Assembly: GCF_026410385.1 (NCBI RefSeq)
Contig: NZ_JAPMLT010000017.1
Span: 1-64,000 of the forward strand
Reading direction: 5' to 3'
DNA from: Tumebacillus lacus
GTDB taxonomy: Bacteria > Bacillota > Bacilli > Tumebacillales > Tumebacillaceae
DNA: 64,000 bases
Shown piece after piece: positions 8,430-15,735 of this stretch. The position numbers and the translations under genes were made by a program. Positions within the stretch are counted from its first letter, which is position 1. Each line of letters opens with the position of its first letter. A model generated the notes under the pieces. It was not told the DNA's origin. It searched no databases and saw nothing but the letters and a program-made list of their open reading frames with translations.

Positions 8430-9722
8430 ATGAAAGCCACCTTGGGACAGAAGATCCGCGAATTGAGAATTCGAAAAGGTTTGACGCAGAGCGACCTGAG
8501 CGCCGGTCTCGTCACGCCGTCGATGATTTCGCAGATCGAATCGGACAAGGCAAACCCGTCGCACAGCCTGCTGTCTTCCATTGCGGAAAAATTGGACACG
8601 CCGATTGAATATTTCCTGACCGACACCGAGACGCAAATGGAAAAAGTGAGCGTGTACAGAATCGCGCGCGCGTTGATGGCGAACAAAGACTATGAAAAAG
8701 CGGTGCCGATGTTGCTCGACCTGGAGGAAAATCCGTCGCCGCACGTGTCGTCGATCGACGTCGCGTACGACATCGCGGAGTGCCACATGAACGTCGGTGA
8801 GTTTGCGAAGGCGACCGAGCGGTTTGAAAGCGTGCTCGACTCGGCGATGGCGCGCAATGATGTGGGCATCTCGCTGTTGGTGCTCAATCAACTCGGGGAG
8901 ATCTCGTTCCAAGAGAAGAACTATCCGATTGCGATCCACTACTGGAAGAAAGCGCATGAGATGATCAAAAAGGGGCAGACAGCCGAACTGTATCTGCACG
9001 CGAAGATCGTCAAGAACCTCGGCTCGGTGTATTACAAGCTGGGCGAATACGGGGAGGCGTTGACTTACTACAGAGAGGCGGACGGTCTGCTGGACGGTTC
9101 CAACCAGTTCAAGCAGATCGGGGACATCTACCTCCAACTCGGCTTTACCTACCGGGAGATGGGCGAGTTTGAGAAGGCGGCGGAGTACTCGCAGTATGCG
9201 CTGTCGATCTTTGAATCGCTGAACCATATGAAGTTGACCATCGATGTGAAGGCCAAGTACGGCATCGTGTCCGGCGAGACGGGCAACCTCGAAGAGGCGA
9301 GCCGCGTGCTGGCGACCTGCATGGAGGACTACCGCGAGATCGGTTGTCTGTATGAGATCGGCCAATTGCACAGCGATCTGGCGCGCCTGCTGATCCAAGA
9401 CAAGCAGTATGAGCAAGCGTTGAAGCATTGCGAAGACGCGCTGACTTATTTTGCAGAGGAAAACTCCGACCGCGCGCATGTGTACCGCATGAACGGTCAG
9501 ATCGAACAGGCTCGCGGCAATTTGGAACAGGCGATCGACTCGCTGAAGCGTGCCGTCGTGGTGTACCAAGATCAGCAGTCGTTTGGCGAATTGGTCAAGT
9601 CGTACTCGATCCTCGGCGATATCTACAAGGAAAAAGGCGACTTCAAAGAAGCGATGGAATGCCTGGAAAACATGAACGCGGCGATGGAAGAAAACCTTCG
9701 CGAGCGCAAGATCGTGATCTAA
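8430..9722 (+). CDS. HTH-TPR regulator (RRNPP-like), copy B
   Basis: A 430-residue relative of the divergent copy A. XRE-type helix-turn-helix at about residues 5-62 (GQKIRELRIRKGLTQSDL, TPSMISQIESDKANPS), then TPR repeats to the C-terminus (for example LGSVYYKLGEYGEALTYY, LGFTYREMGEFEKAAEY, GDIYKEKGDFKEAMECL), giving some nine to ten helical hairpins. It probably binds DNA and a protein or peptide ligand. The N-terminal domain differs enough from copy A to suggest a different operator. Ribosome-binding site AAGGGAGGA precedes ATG 8430. Transcription comes from a consensus promoter with a long leader, and the gene ends at a terminator shared with a convergent membrane-protein gene. Confidence 0.87.
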   Translation: MKATLGQKIRELRIRKGLTQSDLSAGLVTPSMISQIESDKANPSHSLLSSIAEKLDTPIEYFLTDTETQMEKVSVYRIARALMANKDYEKAVPMLLDLEENPSPHVSSIDVAYDIAECHMNVGEFAKATERFESVLDSAMARNDVGISLLVLNQLGEISFQEKNYPIAIHYWKKAHEMIKKGQTAELYLHAKIVKNLGSVYYKLGEYGEALTYYREADGLLDGSNQFKQIGDIYLQLGFTYREMGEFEKAAEYSQYALSIFESLNHMKLTIDVKAKYGIVSGETGNLEEASRVLATCMEDYREIGCLYEIGQLHSDLARLLIQDKQYEQALKHCEDALTYFAEENSDRAHVYRMNGQIEQARGNLEQAIDSLKRAVVVYQDQQSFGELVKSYSILGDIYKEKGDFKEAMECLENMNAAMEENLRERKIVI

Positions 9723-9826
9723 AGATCGCGAAGAGCGATATAAACGCAGGACGAGCGCGAAATCAGGGTGAACGTGAGATCAGGGTGAGCACGTACGATA
9801 TTCGCGTTTGGCTCGTGCAGGTACGG

Positions 9827-9868
9827 CAAAAAGACCGATTCCTTTACAGGGACTCGGTCTTTTTTTTC
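9827..9868. terminator. Bidirectional terminator between HTH-TPR copy B and a convergent gene
   Basis: AAAAAGACCGA and TCGGTCTTTTTTTT form the stem. The last codons of the minus-strand membrane-protein gene lie inside it. Confidence 0.85.
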
Positions 9869-10299
9869 ATTTCCAGTTTGGCAGCGCGGGCGTTGAAGGC
9901 GTTTTGCAGGCCGCGCAGGATGCTGTGGCCCAAACGCCCCGTCGCGTAGCCGGCGGAGACGGCGAGGACGCCGCCGGTGGCGAACATGGCGGAGGAGACG
10001 GTGCGGTAGCGGAACGACTCCACGTCGCCGACGTAGAGGTACATCGCCCAGAACAGGGCGGTAAACGCCCCGAGCGAGATCTCATGCCACCGCCAGCGCA
10101 GGGCAAAACAGATGCCAAAGCAGGCCAGCCACGTCGGCATCAACGCCAAAAAGAAGACGCCGAGCCAAAAGTTATAGACAAACTGGAACGCGATCAATCC
10201 GGCCAGCACGTTCAGCACCAGCACGATGGTGCACAAAAGTGCAGCCTGCGCAGACTCCAGCCAGACTCGCGCGGTCAAAAACCGGCGTACTCGGAGCAT
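9844..10299 (-). CDS. Small integral membrane protein of unknown function
   Basis: A 151-residue protein with four probable transmembrane segments (about residues 17-42, 45-65, 76-92 and 103-123). The N-terminus is basic (RVRRFLTAR) and the C-terminal tail is charged and Lys-rich (KLEMKKKTE). I do not recognise the family. Start ATG 10299 follows GAGGTGATTCGAC. The coding end overlaps the terminator, so the stop codon TAA at 9844-9846 lies in the hairpin loop. It is divergent from the paaX operon, with 155 nt between them. Confidence 0.7.
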   Translation of the reverse strand: MLRVRRFLTARVWLESAQAALLCTIVLVLNVLAGLIAFQFVYNFWLGVFFLALMPTWLACFGICFALRWRWHEISLGAFTALFWAMYLYVGDVESFRYRTVSSAMFATGGVLAVSAGYATGRLGHSILRGLQNAFNARAAKLEMKKKTESL

Positions 10300-10405
10300 G
10301 TCGAATCACCTCGTATTTTTAACACCTCGAACAGTCTATGAACGAGTTTTGATTCCGATACCAGTTTTCTCCAAACTCTTATTTTTTAGACATGACGAAA
10401 AAATC

Positions 10406-10435
10406 TTGAATGTACGCAAATTCGTAATATATAAT
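10406..10435 (+). promoter_or_regulatory. Promoter of the paaX-led operon
   Basis: TTGAAT (10406-10411), an 18-nt spacer and TATAAT (10430-10435) lie 19 nt before the PaaX start. No other promoter of this quality is seen until the end of the operon, so all fourteen genes may be read from here. PaaX-type repressors bind their own promoter region and are released by phenylacetyl-CoA (family knowledge). Confidence 0.7.
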
Positions 10436-10454
10436 GGAGACAGAGGTGTAGGAA

Positions 10455-11333
10455 ATGCGACCTTGGTCTTTGCTTTTTACGCTATACGGGGACCCGATCC
10501 GCTACTATGGCGGTGAGGTGCCGATCTCCGGGCTGATTCGGTTGATGGCCGAGTTTGGCTTTACCGAAGGCGCTGTCCGGGCCGCTGTGCACCGGATGAG
10601 CCAGCAGGGCTGGTTGACGTCCCGCCGTGAAGCGCGAGCGAGTTACTACTCGCTGTCCCCGAGAGGACAGGAGCGCATTGAGGAGGCGGCCGACCGCATC
10701 TATGCGGTGGAAGGCTCCGATTGGGACGGCAAGTGGCGGTTGTTTCACTACAGCATCCCGGAGTCGCACCGCAAGATCCGCGAGAAACTGCGCAAAGAGA
10801 TGGCGTGGCTCGGCTACGGCACGTTGAACGGCAACGCGTGGATCGCGCCGTTTGATCGGTTGCGGCAGGTGCGCCGCTTGCTCCAACAGTATGAGTTGGA
10901 GGAGCATGTGCAGATGTTTGTCGCCGACAACGTCGGTCCGTACAGCGACCGCGAACTGGTGCGCAAGTGCTGGCCTGTGGACGAGATGAAAGCGCTTTAT
11001 GAAGAATTTATCGATGATTTTGAAATACGTATGGCAGACGCGCGGAAGGGCACGCTCAGCGACGCGCAGGCGTTTGTGCTGAAGACGCTGCTCGTTCACG
11101 AATACCGCAAATTTTTATTTGTCGATCCAGGTCTCCCGGATGAACTCCTCGAAACGGAGTGGGCCGGGCGACGGGCATCGAAAATGTTTCGCGATTGGTA
11201 CCGCGAGCTGAACGCGCCGGCGCAACGCTTTTTCGAAGCGGTGTGCGGCGAGTCGCTGCCGAAGGTCGAAACGCCGCCTTTTTTGAGGGACTTTTTCGAC
11301 CGACCAGTCGACAGGGAGGGAGCGGGACGATGA
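10455..11333 (+). CDS. paaX: PaaX-family repressor of phenylacetate degradation
   Basis: A 292-residue regulator. It starts with the typical PaaX N-terminal winged helix (FTLYGDPIRYYGGEVPIS, EGAVRAAVHRMSQQGWL), then the central domain (WRLFHYSIPESHRKIREKLRK) and a C-terminal domain (FVLKTLLVHEYRKFLFVDPGLP) characteristic of PaaX. In Escherichia coli, PaaX represses the paa genes and responds to phenylacetyl-CoA. Its place at the head of this operon supports an aromatic-acid substrate rather than plain branched-chain keto acid breakdown. Start ATG 10455 follows GAGGTG. The stop overlaps the next start as ATGA, implying translational coupling. Confidence 0.9.
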   Translation: MRPWSLLFTLYGDPIRYYGGEVPISGLIRLMAEFGFTEGAVRAAVHRMSQQGWLTSRREARASYYSLSPRGQERIEEAADRIYAVEGSDWDGKWRLFHYSIPESHRKIREKLRKEMAWLGYGTLNGNAWIAPFDRLRQVRRLLQQYELEEHVQMFVADNVGPYSDRELVRKCWPVDEMKALYEEFIDDFEIRMADARKGTLSDAQAFVLKTLLVHEYRKFLFVDPGLPDELLETEWAGRRASKMFRDWYRELNAPAQRFFEAVCGESLPKVETPPFLRDFFDRPVDREGAGR

Positions 11334-11722
11334 AAGCCGGACTCGATGTCGGTTTGCAACAAGAGGTGACCGTTACGGTGACCTCGGAGATGCGACCGCA
11401 GTTTGACGGAGTCGTCGTGCACGATGTGTACTCGACAGCGGCGATGGTCCACCAGATGGAGCATGCCGCGCGGAAGATCCTCCTCCCGTACTTAGAAGAG
11501 CACGAAGAGGGCATGGGGGTCTCGGTGACGGTCCATCACCTCGCGCCGGCTCCGGTCGGAGCGGTGGTGCGGGCGGTGGCGACCGTCGAGGAGTTTTCCC
11601 CGCGCAAGATCGTGACCGCTGTGGAAGTCTATTCGGGAGATGTCAAAATCGGCAAAGGACTCGTCGTGCAGGCGGTGCTCCCGAAAGAGAAGATTCGCGA
11701 GCGGATTGCAGATTCAAACTGA
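11330..11722 (+). CDS. Hotdog-fold acyl-CoA thioesterase, FlK-like
   Basis: A 130-residue single hotdog domain resembling fluoroacetyl-CoA thioesterase FlK of Streptomyces. The FlK catalytic residues have counterparts here: Thr36 (YSTAAMV), Glu44 (QMEHAAR) and His70 (TVHHLAPAP). It probably hydrolyses a CoA thioester, which in this operon would be a housekeeping or overflow step that frees CoA from stalled pathway intermediates; the true substrate is unknown. Ribosome-binding site AGGGAGGG precedes ATG 11330, which overlaps the paaX stop. Confidence 0.78.
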   Translation: MKAGLDVGLQQEVTVTVTSEMRPQFDGVVVHDVYSTAAMVHQMEHAARKILLPYLEEHEEGMGVSVTVHHLAPAPVGAVVRAVATVEEFSPRKIVTAVEVYSGDVKIGKGLVVQAVLPKEKIRERIADSN

Positions 11723-11761
11723 GGTACCCCACAGATTTTCATTCCCAGGAGGTTTTTACAC

Positions 11762-12067
11762 ATGGTGAAAATGATCGCGCTGTACAAAAAGCCGGAAGAT
11801 ATCGAAGCGTTCAACGCTCACTACTTTGGCACGCACCTCGCGCTGAACGCGAAGACCCCGGGCCTCGTCAAGACGGAGGTTTCCAAGTTCTTCGATCTGC
11901 GCGGCGGCGAGACGGAGTACTACCTGATGGCCGAGATGTATTTTGAGAGCATGGACACGCTGAAAGCTTCCTTCAAAACGCCGGAAAGCAAAGCGGCGGG
12001 TGAAGATCTGCAATCGTTCGCAGGCGGTCTGGTCAAGTTCTGGTTTGCAGAAGTAACGGAAGCATAA
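11762..12067 (+). CDS. EthD-family small dimeric alpha/beta-barrel protein
   Basis: A 101-residue protein with the EthD pattern: an N-terminal strand (VKMIALYKKPEDIEAFNAHY), the HLALNAKTPGL turn and a C-terminal strand with YLMAEMYFES. EthD proteins are ferredoxin-like dimers found beside degradation oxygenases. Some act as isomerases or reductases; many have no proven activity. The position between a thioesterase and PaaG suggests a role with a reactive CoA intermediate, but this is inference. Strong ribosome-binding site AGGAGG before ATG 11762. Confidence 0.75.
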   Translation: MVKMIALYKKPEDIEAFNAHYFGTHLALNAKTPGLVKTEVSKFFDLRGGETEYYLMAEMYFESMDTLKASFKTPESKAAGEDLQSFAGGLVKFWFAEVTEA

Positions 12068-12082
12068 GAGGAGGTTCGACCG

Positions 12083-12865
12083 ATGTACGAAACGATTCTC
12101 TATCAACTGGAAGACGGTGTGCTGACGATCACGCTGAACCGTCCGGACGTGATGAACGCGTACAACCAACAGATGGGCGACGAACTGTATGACGCTTTGA
12201 AAAAAGCGGAACTGGACGACAACGTCCGCGCCGTCGTGCTGACCGGCACGGGCCGCGCGTTCTGCTCCGGGCAAGACTTGAACGACCGCGGCGACGTGAA
12301 CCTGACGACCAACCTGACCAACTCGGTTCGCGAGCGCTACAACCCGCTGATCATCCGCATGCAGACGATGCGCAAGCCGATCATCGCATCGGTCAACGGT
12401 GCGGCTGCAGGCGCGGGCTGCTCGTTCGCTCTGGCGGCCGACCTGCGCATCGTGTCCGACAAGTCCAAATTCACCCTCGCGTTCTGCAAGATCGGCCTCG
12501 TGCCGGACTCCGGTGCGAGCTACTTCCTGACCCGTCTGGTCGGCACCGGCAAGGCGATGGAACTGGCGCTGACCGGCGATGTGATCGACGCGAACGAAGC
12601 GCTGCGCATCGGCATGGTCAACAAAGTCGTTCCGGCAGACGAGCTGGAAGCTGCGACGAAAGAATTTGCCAAGCGTCTGGCGAACGGCCCGACCTACTCG
12701 CTGGGTCTGACCAAGCGCGCGATCTATCAAGGGGCGGAGAGCGACCTGCTCACCGCGCTGGAACTGGAAGCGCAGTACCAAGGCATGGCGGGCCGCTCCC
12801 ACGATTTCCTCGAGGGTGTCACCGCGTTTAAAGAAAAGCGCGCGCCGGAGTTCAAAGGCCGCTAA
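12083..12865 (+). CDS. paaG: Enoyl-CoA hydratase/isomerase, probable PaaG
   Basis: A 260-residue crotonase-fold enzyme. The CoA-binding and oxyanion elements are visible (GRAFCSGQDLNDRG, ASVNGAAAGAGCSFALAADL). The catalytic segment KIGLVPDSGASYFLTRLVG closely matches PaaG, which converts ring-1,2-epoxyphenylacetyl-CoA to the oxepin and later moves a double bond. A plain enoyl-CoA hydratase would normally carry a Glu in the segment holding Asp here. With PaaX, PaaA, PaaH and PaaJ in the same operon the PaaG assignment is well supported. Ribosome-binding site AGAGGAGG before ATG 12083. Confidence 0.88.
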   Translation: MYETILYQLEDGVLTITLNRPDVMNAYNQQMGDELYDALKKAELDDNVRAVVLTGTGRAFCSGQDLNDRGDVNLTTNLTNSVRERYNPLIIRMQTMRKPIIASVNGAAAGAGCSFALAADLRIVSDKSKFTLAFCKIGLVPDSGASYFLTRLVGTGKAMELALTGDVIDANEALRIGMVNKVVPADELEAATKEFAKRLANGPTYSLGLTKRAIYQGAESDLLTALELEAQYQGMAGRSHDFLEGVTAFKEKRAPEFKGR

Positions 12866-12927
12866 GCATAATCTCTGCATCGGCAGGGGAACGTTTTGAA
12901 AGTGATTTCCAAGGAGGCGTGTTGACA

Positions 12928-13755
12928 ATGGCAATGACCGAACAAGAAAAAGAACAACGCATGCTGGAGAAGATCGCAAACGGTGAGACGATTGAAACCG
13001 TTGAGGAAATGACCGAAGAATACCGCGAGAACCTGATCAACCTGATGTTGATGCAAGCTGACTCCGAAGTGGCAGGCGCGTTTGGCTATGTGCCGTGGAT
13101 CATGAAAGCTCCGACCACTGCGGAGATGCTGTCCGTTTCCACCATCGCAAAAGACGAAGTGCGTCACGGCCGCGTCATGTACAAACTGCTTCAAGACCTC
13201 GGCATTGACGTCGACGCTCGCGTGAAAGACTTTGACTTCAACCTGCGCGTCGGCGACGAAGTGGAACTCGGCATCACCCGTGCGGCGGAAGACAACCGCG
13301 TCAACATCTTCTACTACCCGATCAACACTTGGTACGACTTCATCATGTTCAACGTGCTGATGGACCGCGGTGCGGGTCACCAGCTCGAAGACTCCGAGAT
13401 GTCGTCCTACGGGCCGTGGAGACGCGTCATGGAAGGCATCATGAAGGAAGAGATGATGCACGTCGCGCACGGCGACTCTTGGCTCGTCAAGCTGGCGAAA
13501 GATCCGGAGCACAAAGAGAACGTGCAAGAGGCGCTCGACCGTTGGTTCCCGCGCGTCATGAACATCTTTGGCAAGCCGAACTCCCGCCGCAACGCGATCT
13601 ACATCAAGCTCGGCCTGAAAAAGCGCGACAACCACGAAGTGCGCCTCGCGTTTGAAGCGGACGTGCGCAAGGTCGTCGAGCGTGCAGGCCTGGAAATGCC
13701 GACTTGGGTACCGGACTGGGAGCGCATTCAGGAAGACGCGACGATCACCGGCTAA
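12928..13755 (+). CDS. paaA: PaaA-type diiron oxygenase subunit (phenylacetyl-CoA epoxidase family)
   Basis: A 275-residue ferritin-like protein. Metal-ligand candidates are Glu47, the pair Glu77-x-x-His80 (KDEVRHGRV) and Glu175-x-x-His178 (KEEMMHVAHGD), the expected two E-x-x-H motifs. The segments SSYGPWRRVM and DRWFPRVMNIFG align with E. coli PaaA rather than the structural subunit PaaC. In the known complex PaaA needs PaaC for stability, PaaB, PaaD, and the reductase PaaE; none is encoded in this operon. Start ATG 12928 is about 10 nt from AAGGAGG; GTG 12919 is too close. It may work with subunits coded elsewhere or with the CxxC protein that follows. Confidence 0.87.
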   Translation: MAMTEQEKEQRMLEKIANGETIETVEEMTEEYRENLINLMLMQADSEVAGAFGYVPWIMKAPTTAEMLSVSTIAKDEVRHGRVMYKLLQDLGIDVDARVKDFDFNLRVGDEVELGITRAAEDNRVNIFYYPINTWYDFIMFNVLMDRGAGHQLEDSEMSSYGPWRRVMEGIMKEEMMHVAHGDSWLVKLAKDPEHKENVQEALDRWFPRVMNIFGKPNSRRNAIYIKLGLKKRDNHEVRLAFEADVRKVVERAGLEMPTWVPDWERIQEDATITG

Positions 13756-13765
13756 TCGAAAAAGA

Positions 13766-13810
13766 AATGGCGGAGGAGATACTGTTTTGGGTATCTCCTT
13801 GTCCGCTATT
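13766..13810 (+). other. Long intercistronic hairpin in the paa operon
   Basis: Two stacked stems, 13766-13774 with 13802-13810 (9 bp) and 13775-13781 with 13792-13798 (7 bp), are separated only by a three-base bulge on one side, with a ten-base loop. There is no T run after it, so it is unlikely to be a standard terminator. It lies 10 nt after the paaA stop and 20 nt before the next start. It may stabilise or process the mRNA segment. Confidence 0.7.
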
Positions 13811-13830
13811 TACGGAGAGGGGATTTTTTC

Positions 13831-14055
13831 ATGAGCGAGATCACGAAAAACATGACCGTCGGCGAAGTGGTGCATCGCTTCCCGGAGACGATTGAAGTGT
13901 TTGAAAACCACGAGTTGACGTTCTGCTCCGGTTGCTACGTCACCTTGTTCTCGGAGATCGAGAAAGCGGCGGGCTATGCGGCGATCAAGGACGTGGATCA
14001 ACTGATCGACGATCTGAAGTCGCTGGTTGCCAAGCTGGAGACGGTTCGGGGATGA
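13831..14055 (+). CDS. DUF1858/ScdA-N-like mini-protein with a CxxC motif
   Basis: A 74-residue protein starting MSEITKNMTVGEVV, with two cysteines as Cys32-Ser-Gly-Cys35. The pattern (MTVGEVVHRFPE, then FCSGCYV) is that of DUF1858 domains, also found as the N-terminus of iron-centre repair proteins of the ScdA/YtfE group. A redox, iron or Fe-S role is likely but unproven. It follows a diiron oxygenase gene and is translationally coupled to PaaH by an ATGA overlap, so a role in loading or reducing the oxygenase is an attractive inference. Ribosome-binding site GGAGAGGGG. Confidence 0.75.
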   Translation: MSEITKNMTVGEVVHRFPETIEVFENHELTFCSGCYVTLFSEIEKAAGYAAIKDVDQLIDDLKSLVAKLETVRG

Positions 14056-14933
14056 GCGGGCTCGGCACAAAAGCGTTTGAAGGGGCGGTCGGCGTGATCG
14101 GCGCCGGCACGATGGGCATCGGGATCGCGCAGGTGTCCGCGCAGGCGGGCTATGACGTGATCGTGTATGACATCGCGGAGGACGTGCTGGCGAAGGCGAT
14201 GGCGGGCCTCAGCAAGAGCCTGCACAAGCTGGAGGAGAAAGGCAAGATCGCAGCCGGTGCGGCTCAGCAGATCTTGTCTCGCATCCGGACGTCGACCGAG
14301 TTGGAGGCGTTTGCCGGGGCGGCGATTGTTGTCGAGGCGGCTCCGGAAAAATTGGAATTGAAAAAGTCGATTTTTCAGAAGCTGGAGAGCATCGTGGCTC
14401 CGGAGGCGGTGCTCGCGTCGAATACGTCGTCGATTCCGATCACGGCGGTCGCGGGCGGCATGAAGTCGCCGGAGCGCGTGGTGGGGATGCATTTCTTCAA
14501 CCCGGTTCCGCTGATGAAGCTCGTCGAGGTGATCGCAGGCCAGCGGACGGAGGAAAAGGCGGTGGAGGTCACGAACGCCTTTGCCAAAAGCCTTGGCAAG
14601 ACGGCGGTGACCTGCATCGACACGCCCGGATTTATCGTCAATCGGGTGGCTCGCGGGTTTTACGGCGAGGGTCTGCGTCTCGTGCAGGAAGGCGTGGCCG
14701 ATCTGGAGACGATCGACAAGCTGGCGCGGCTGGAGGGGAACTTCCGGATGGGGCCGTTTGAGCTGATGGATCTGATCGGCATCGATGTCAATCTGGCGGT
14801 GTCGCAGTCGGTCTACCGGGCGACCTATGAGGAGCAGCGCTACCGTCCGAATCCGATCCAGGAGCGGATGGTGCAGTCGGGCGACTTTGGCCGCAAGACG
14901 GGAAGGGGGTTCTACCGCTATGACGACAAATAA
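14052..14933 (+). CDS. paaH: 3-hydroxyacyl-CoA dehydrogenase, probable PaaH
   Basis: A 293-residue NAD-dependent dehydrogenase. The Rossmann motif GxGxxG is at residues 17-22 (GVIGAGTMGIGIAQV). Catalytic His lies in VVGMHFFNPVP, with Glu in MKLVEVIAG and the conserved Asn in GFIVNRVAR. These are all the residues needed to oxidise 3-hydroxyacyl-CoA. In the phenylacetate pathway the substrate is 3-hydroxyadipyl-CoA. The start codon overlaps the preceding stop. The stop lies 14 nt inside the next gene, which is a diverged paralogue. Confidence 0.88.
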   Translation: MSGLGTKAFEGAVGVIGAGTMGIGIAQVSAQAGYDVIVYDIAEDVLAKAMAGLSKSLHKLEEKGKIAAGAAQQILSRIRTSTELEAFAGAAIVVEAAPEKLELKKSIFQKLESIVAPEAVLASNTSSIPITAVAGGMKSPERVVGMHFFNPVPLMKLVEVIAGQRTEEKAVEVTNAFAKSLGKTAVTCIDTPGFIVNRVARGFYGEGLRLVQEGVADLETIDKLARLEGNFRMGPFELMDLIGIDVNLAVSQSVYRATYEEQRYRPNPIQERMVQSGDFGRKTGRGFYRYDDK

Positions 14934-15735
14934 AGTGCTGGTGCTTGGAGACGGCGTCGTGGCGGCAGAGCTGGCCGACGCGTGGCGAAGCAAAGGCTTG
15001 ACGGTGGACGGCTATCTGTTTGACGGTCCGATTCCCGAGTGGAAGCAGGAGCCGTTTGAGCTGTTGAACGCGCAGTTGGCGGCTCTCGACTTGACCTCTT
15101 ATGAGGCGGTGGTGTTGGCGTTCTCTTCGGAGAAAGCGGTGGTGCGCCACATCGCGCGCGATCTGGAACATCAGGTCGGGGCCGATACGCTGTTTCTCGT
15201 GTCGGCGATGTCCTGCGCGGCGACGGAGACGGCGTCGTGGCTGGAACATCCGGAGCGGGTGATCGGATTTGGCTATGTGCCGCCGTTTGCCGGGGTGAAG
15301 TGCGCCGAACTGAGCAAGCCGCTGCAGGGATTGTCTCAGCACGCGGATCAGGCGGCCGGGCTGTTTGCGAGCCTTGGCGTCGAGACGGCGTTTGTCGGCG
15401 ACAGTGCGGGCCTTGTGATGCCGCGTCTGGTGTCGGCGATCATCAACGAGGCTGTGACTGCGCTGATGGAGGGCGTGGCGTCGGCAGCCGACCTCGACAC
15501 GGCGATGAAACTCGGCGTGAACTACCCGCACGGGCCGCTGGAATGGGCGGACAGAATCGGCCTGGACCAAGTCTATGCGACGCTGCGCGGCGTCTATGAG
15601 GAGCAGGGCGAGGATCGCTACCGTCCGGCTCCGCTGCTGCGCCGGATGGTGCTGGCCGGGCTGTACGGACGCCGAAGCGGGTATGGCGGATTTTACGAGT
15701 ATGAGACGGAGAACGAGGTGACAGAGCATGCGTGA
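14920..15735 (+). CDS. Degenerate 3-hydroxyacyl-CoA dehydrogenase paralogue
   Basis: A 271-residue protein of the same fold as its upstream neighbour. The dinucleotide motif is altered (GDGVVA at 10-15 in place of GxGxxG). The segment matching the catalytic MHFFNP reads FGYVPPF, so the His is lost, as is the Asn/Ser pair of SNTSSIP (here SAMSCAA). The C-terminal helical domain is intact, with IINEAV retaining the other conserved Asn and HGPLEWADRIGLD. It is therefore probably not a normal dehydrogenase; it may be a regulatory partner of PaaH or have a new activity. The frame is fully open and coupled on both sides (14-nt and 8-nt overlaps), so it is not a pseudogene. Ribosome-binding site GGAAGGGGG. 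Confidence 0.8.
   Translation: MTTNKVLVLGDGVVAAELADAWRSKGLTVDGYLFDGPIPEWKQEPFELLNAQLAALDLTSYEAVVLAFSSEKAVVRHIARDLEHQVGADTLFLVSAMSCAATETASWLEHPERVIGFGYVPPFAGVKCAELSKPLQGLSQHADQAAGLFASLGVETAFVGDSAGLVMPRLVSAIINEAVTALMEGVASAADLDTAMKLGVNYPHGPLEWADRIGLDQVYATLRGVYEEQGEDRYRPAPLLRRMVLAGLYGRRSGYGGFYEYETENEVTEHA

Noticed and set aside
11756-12979. 407-codon minus-strand open frame opposite EthD and paaG
   Set aside because: The plus strand carries two clear enzyme-family genes with good ribosome-binding sites; the minus frame is a shadow without family motifs.
14920-15735. Second dehydrogenase copy considered as a pseudogene
   Set aside because: Frame, codon use and overlapping start and stop are intact; only catalytic residues are changed.
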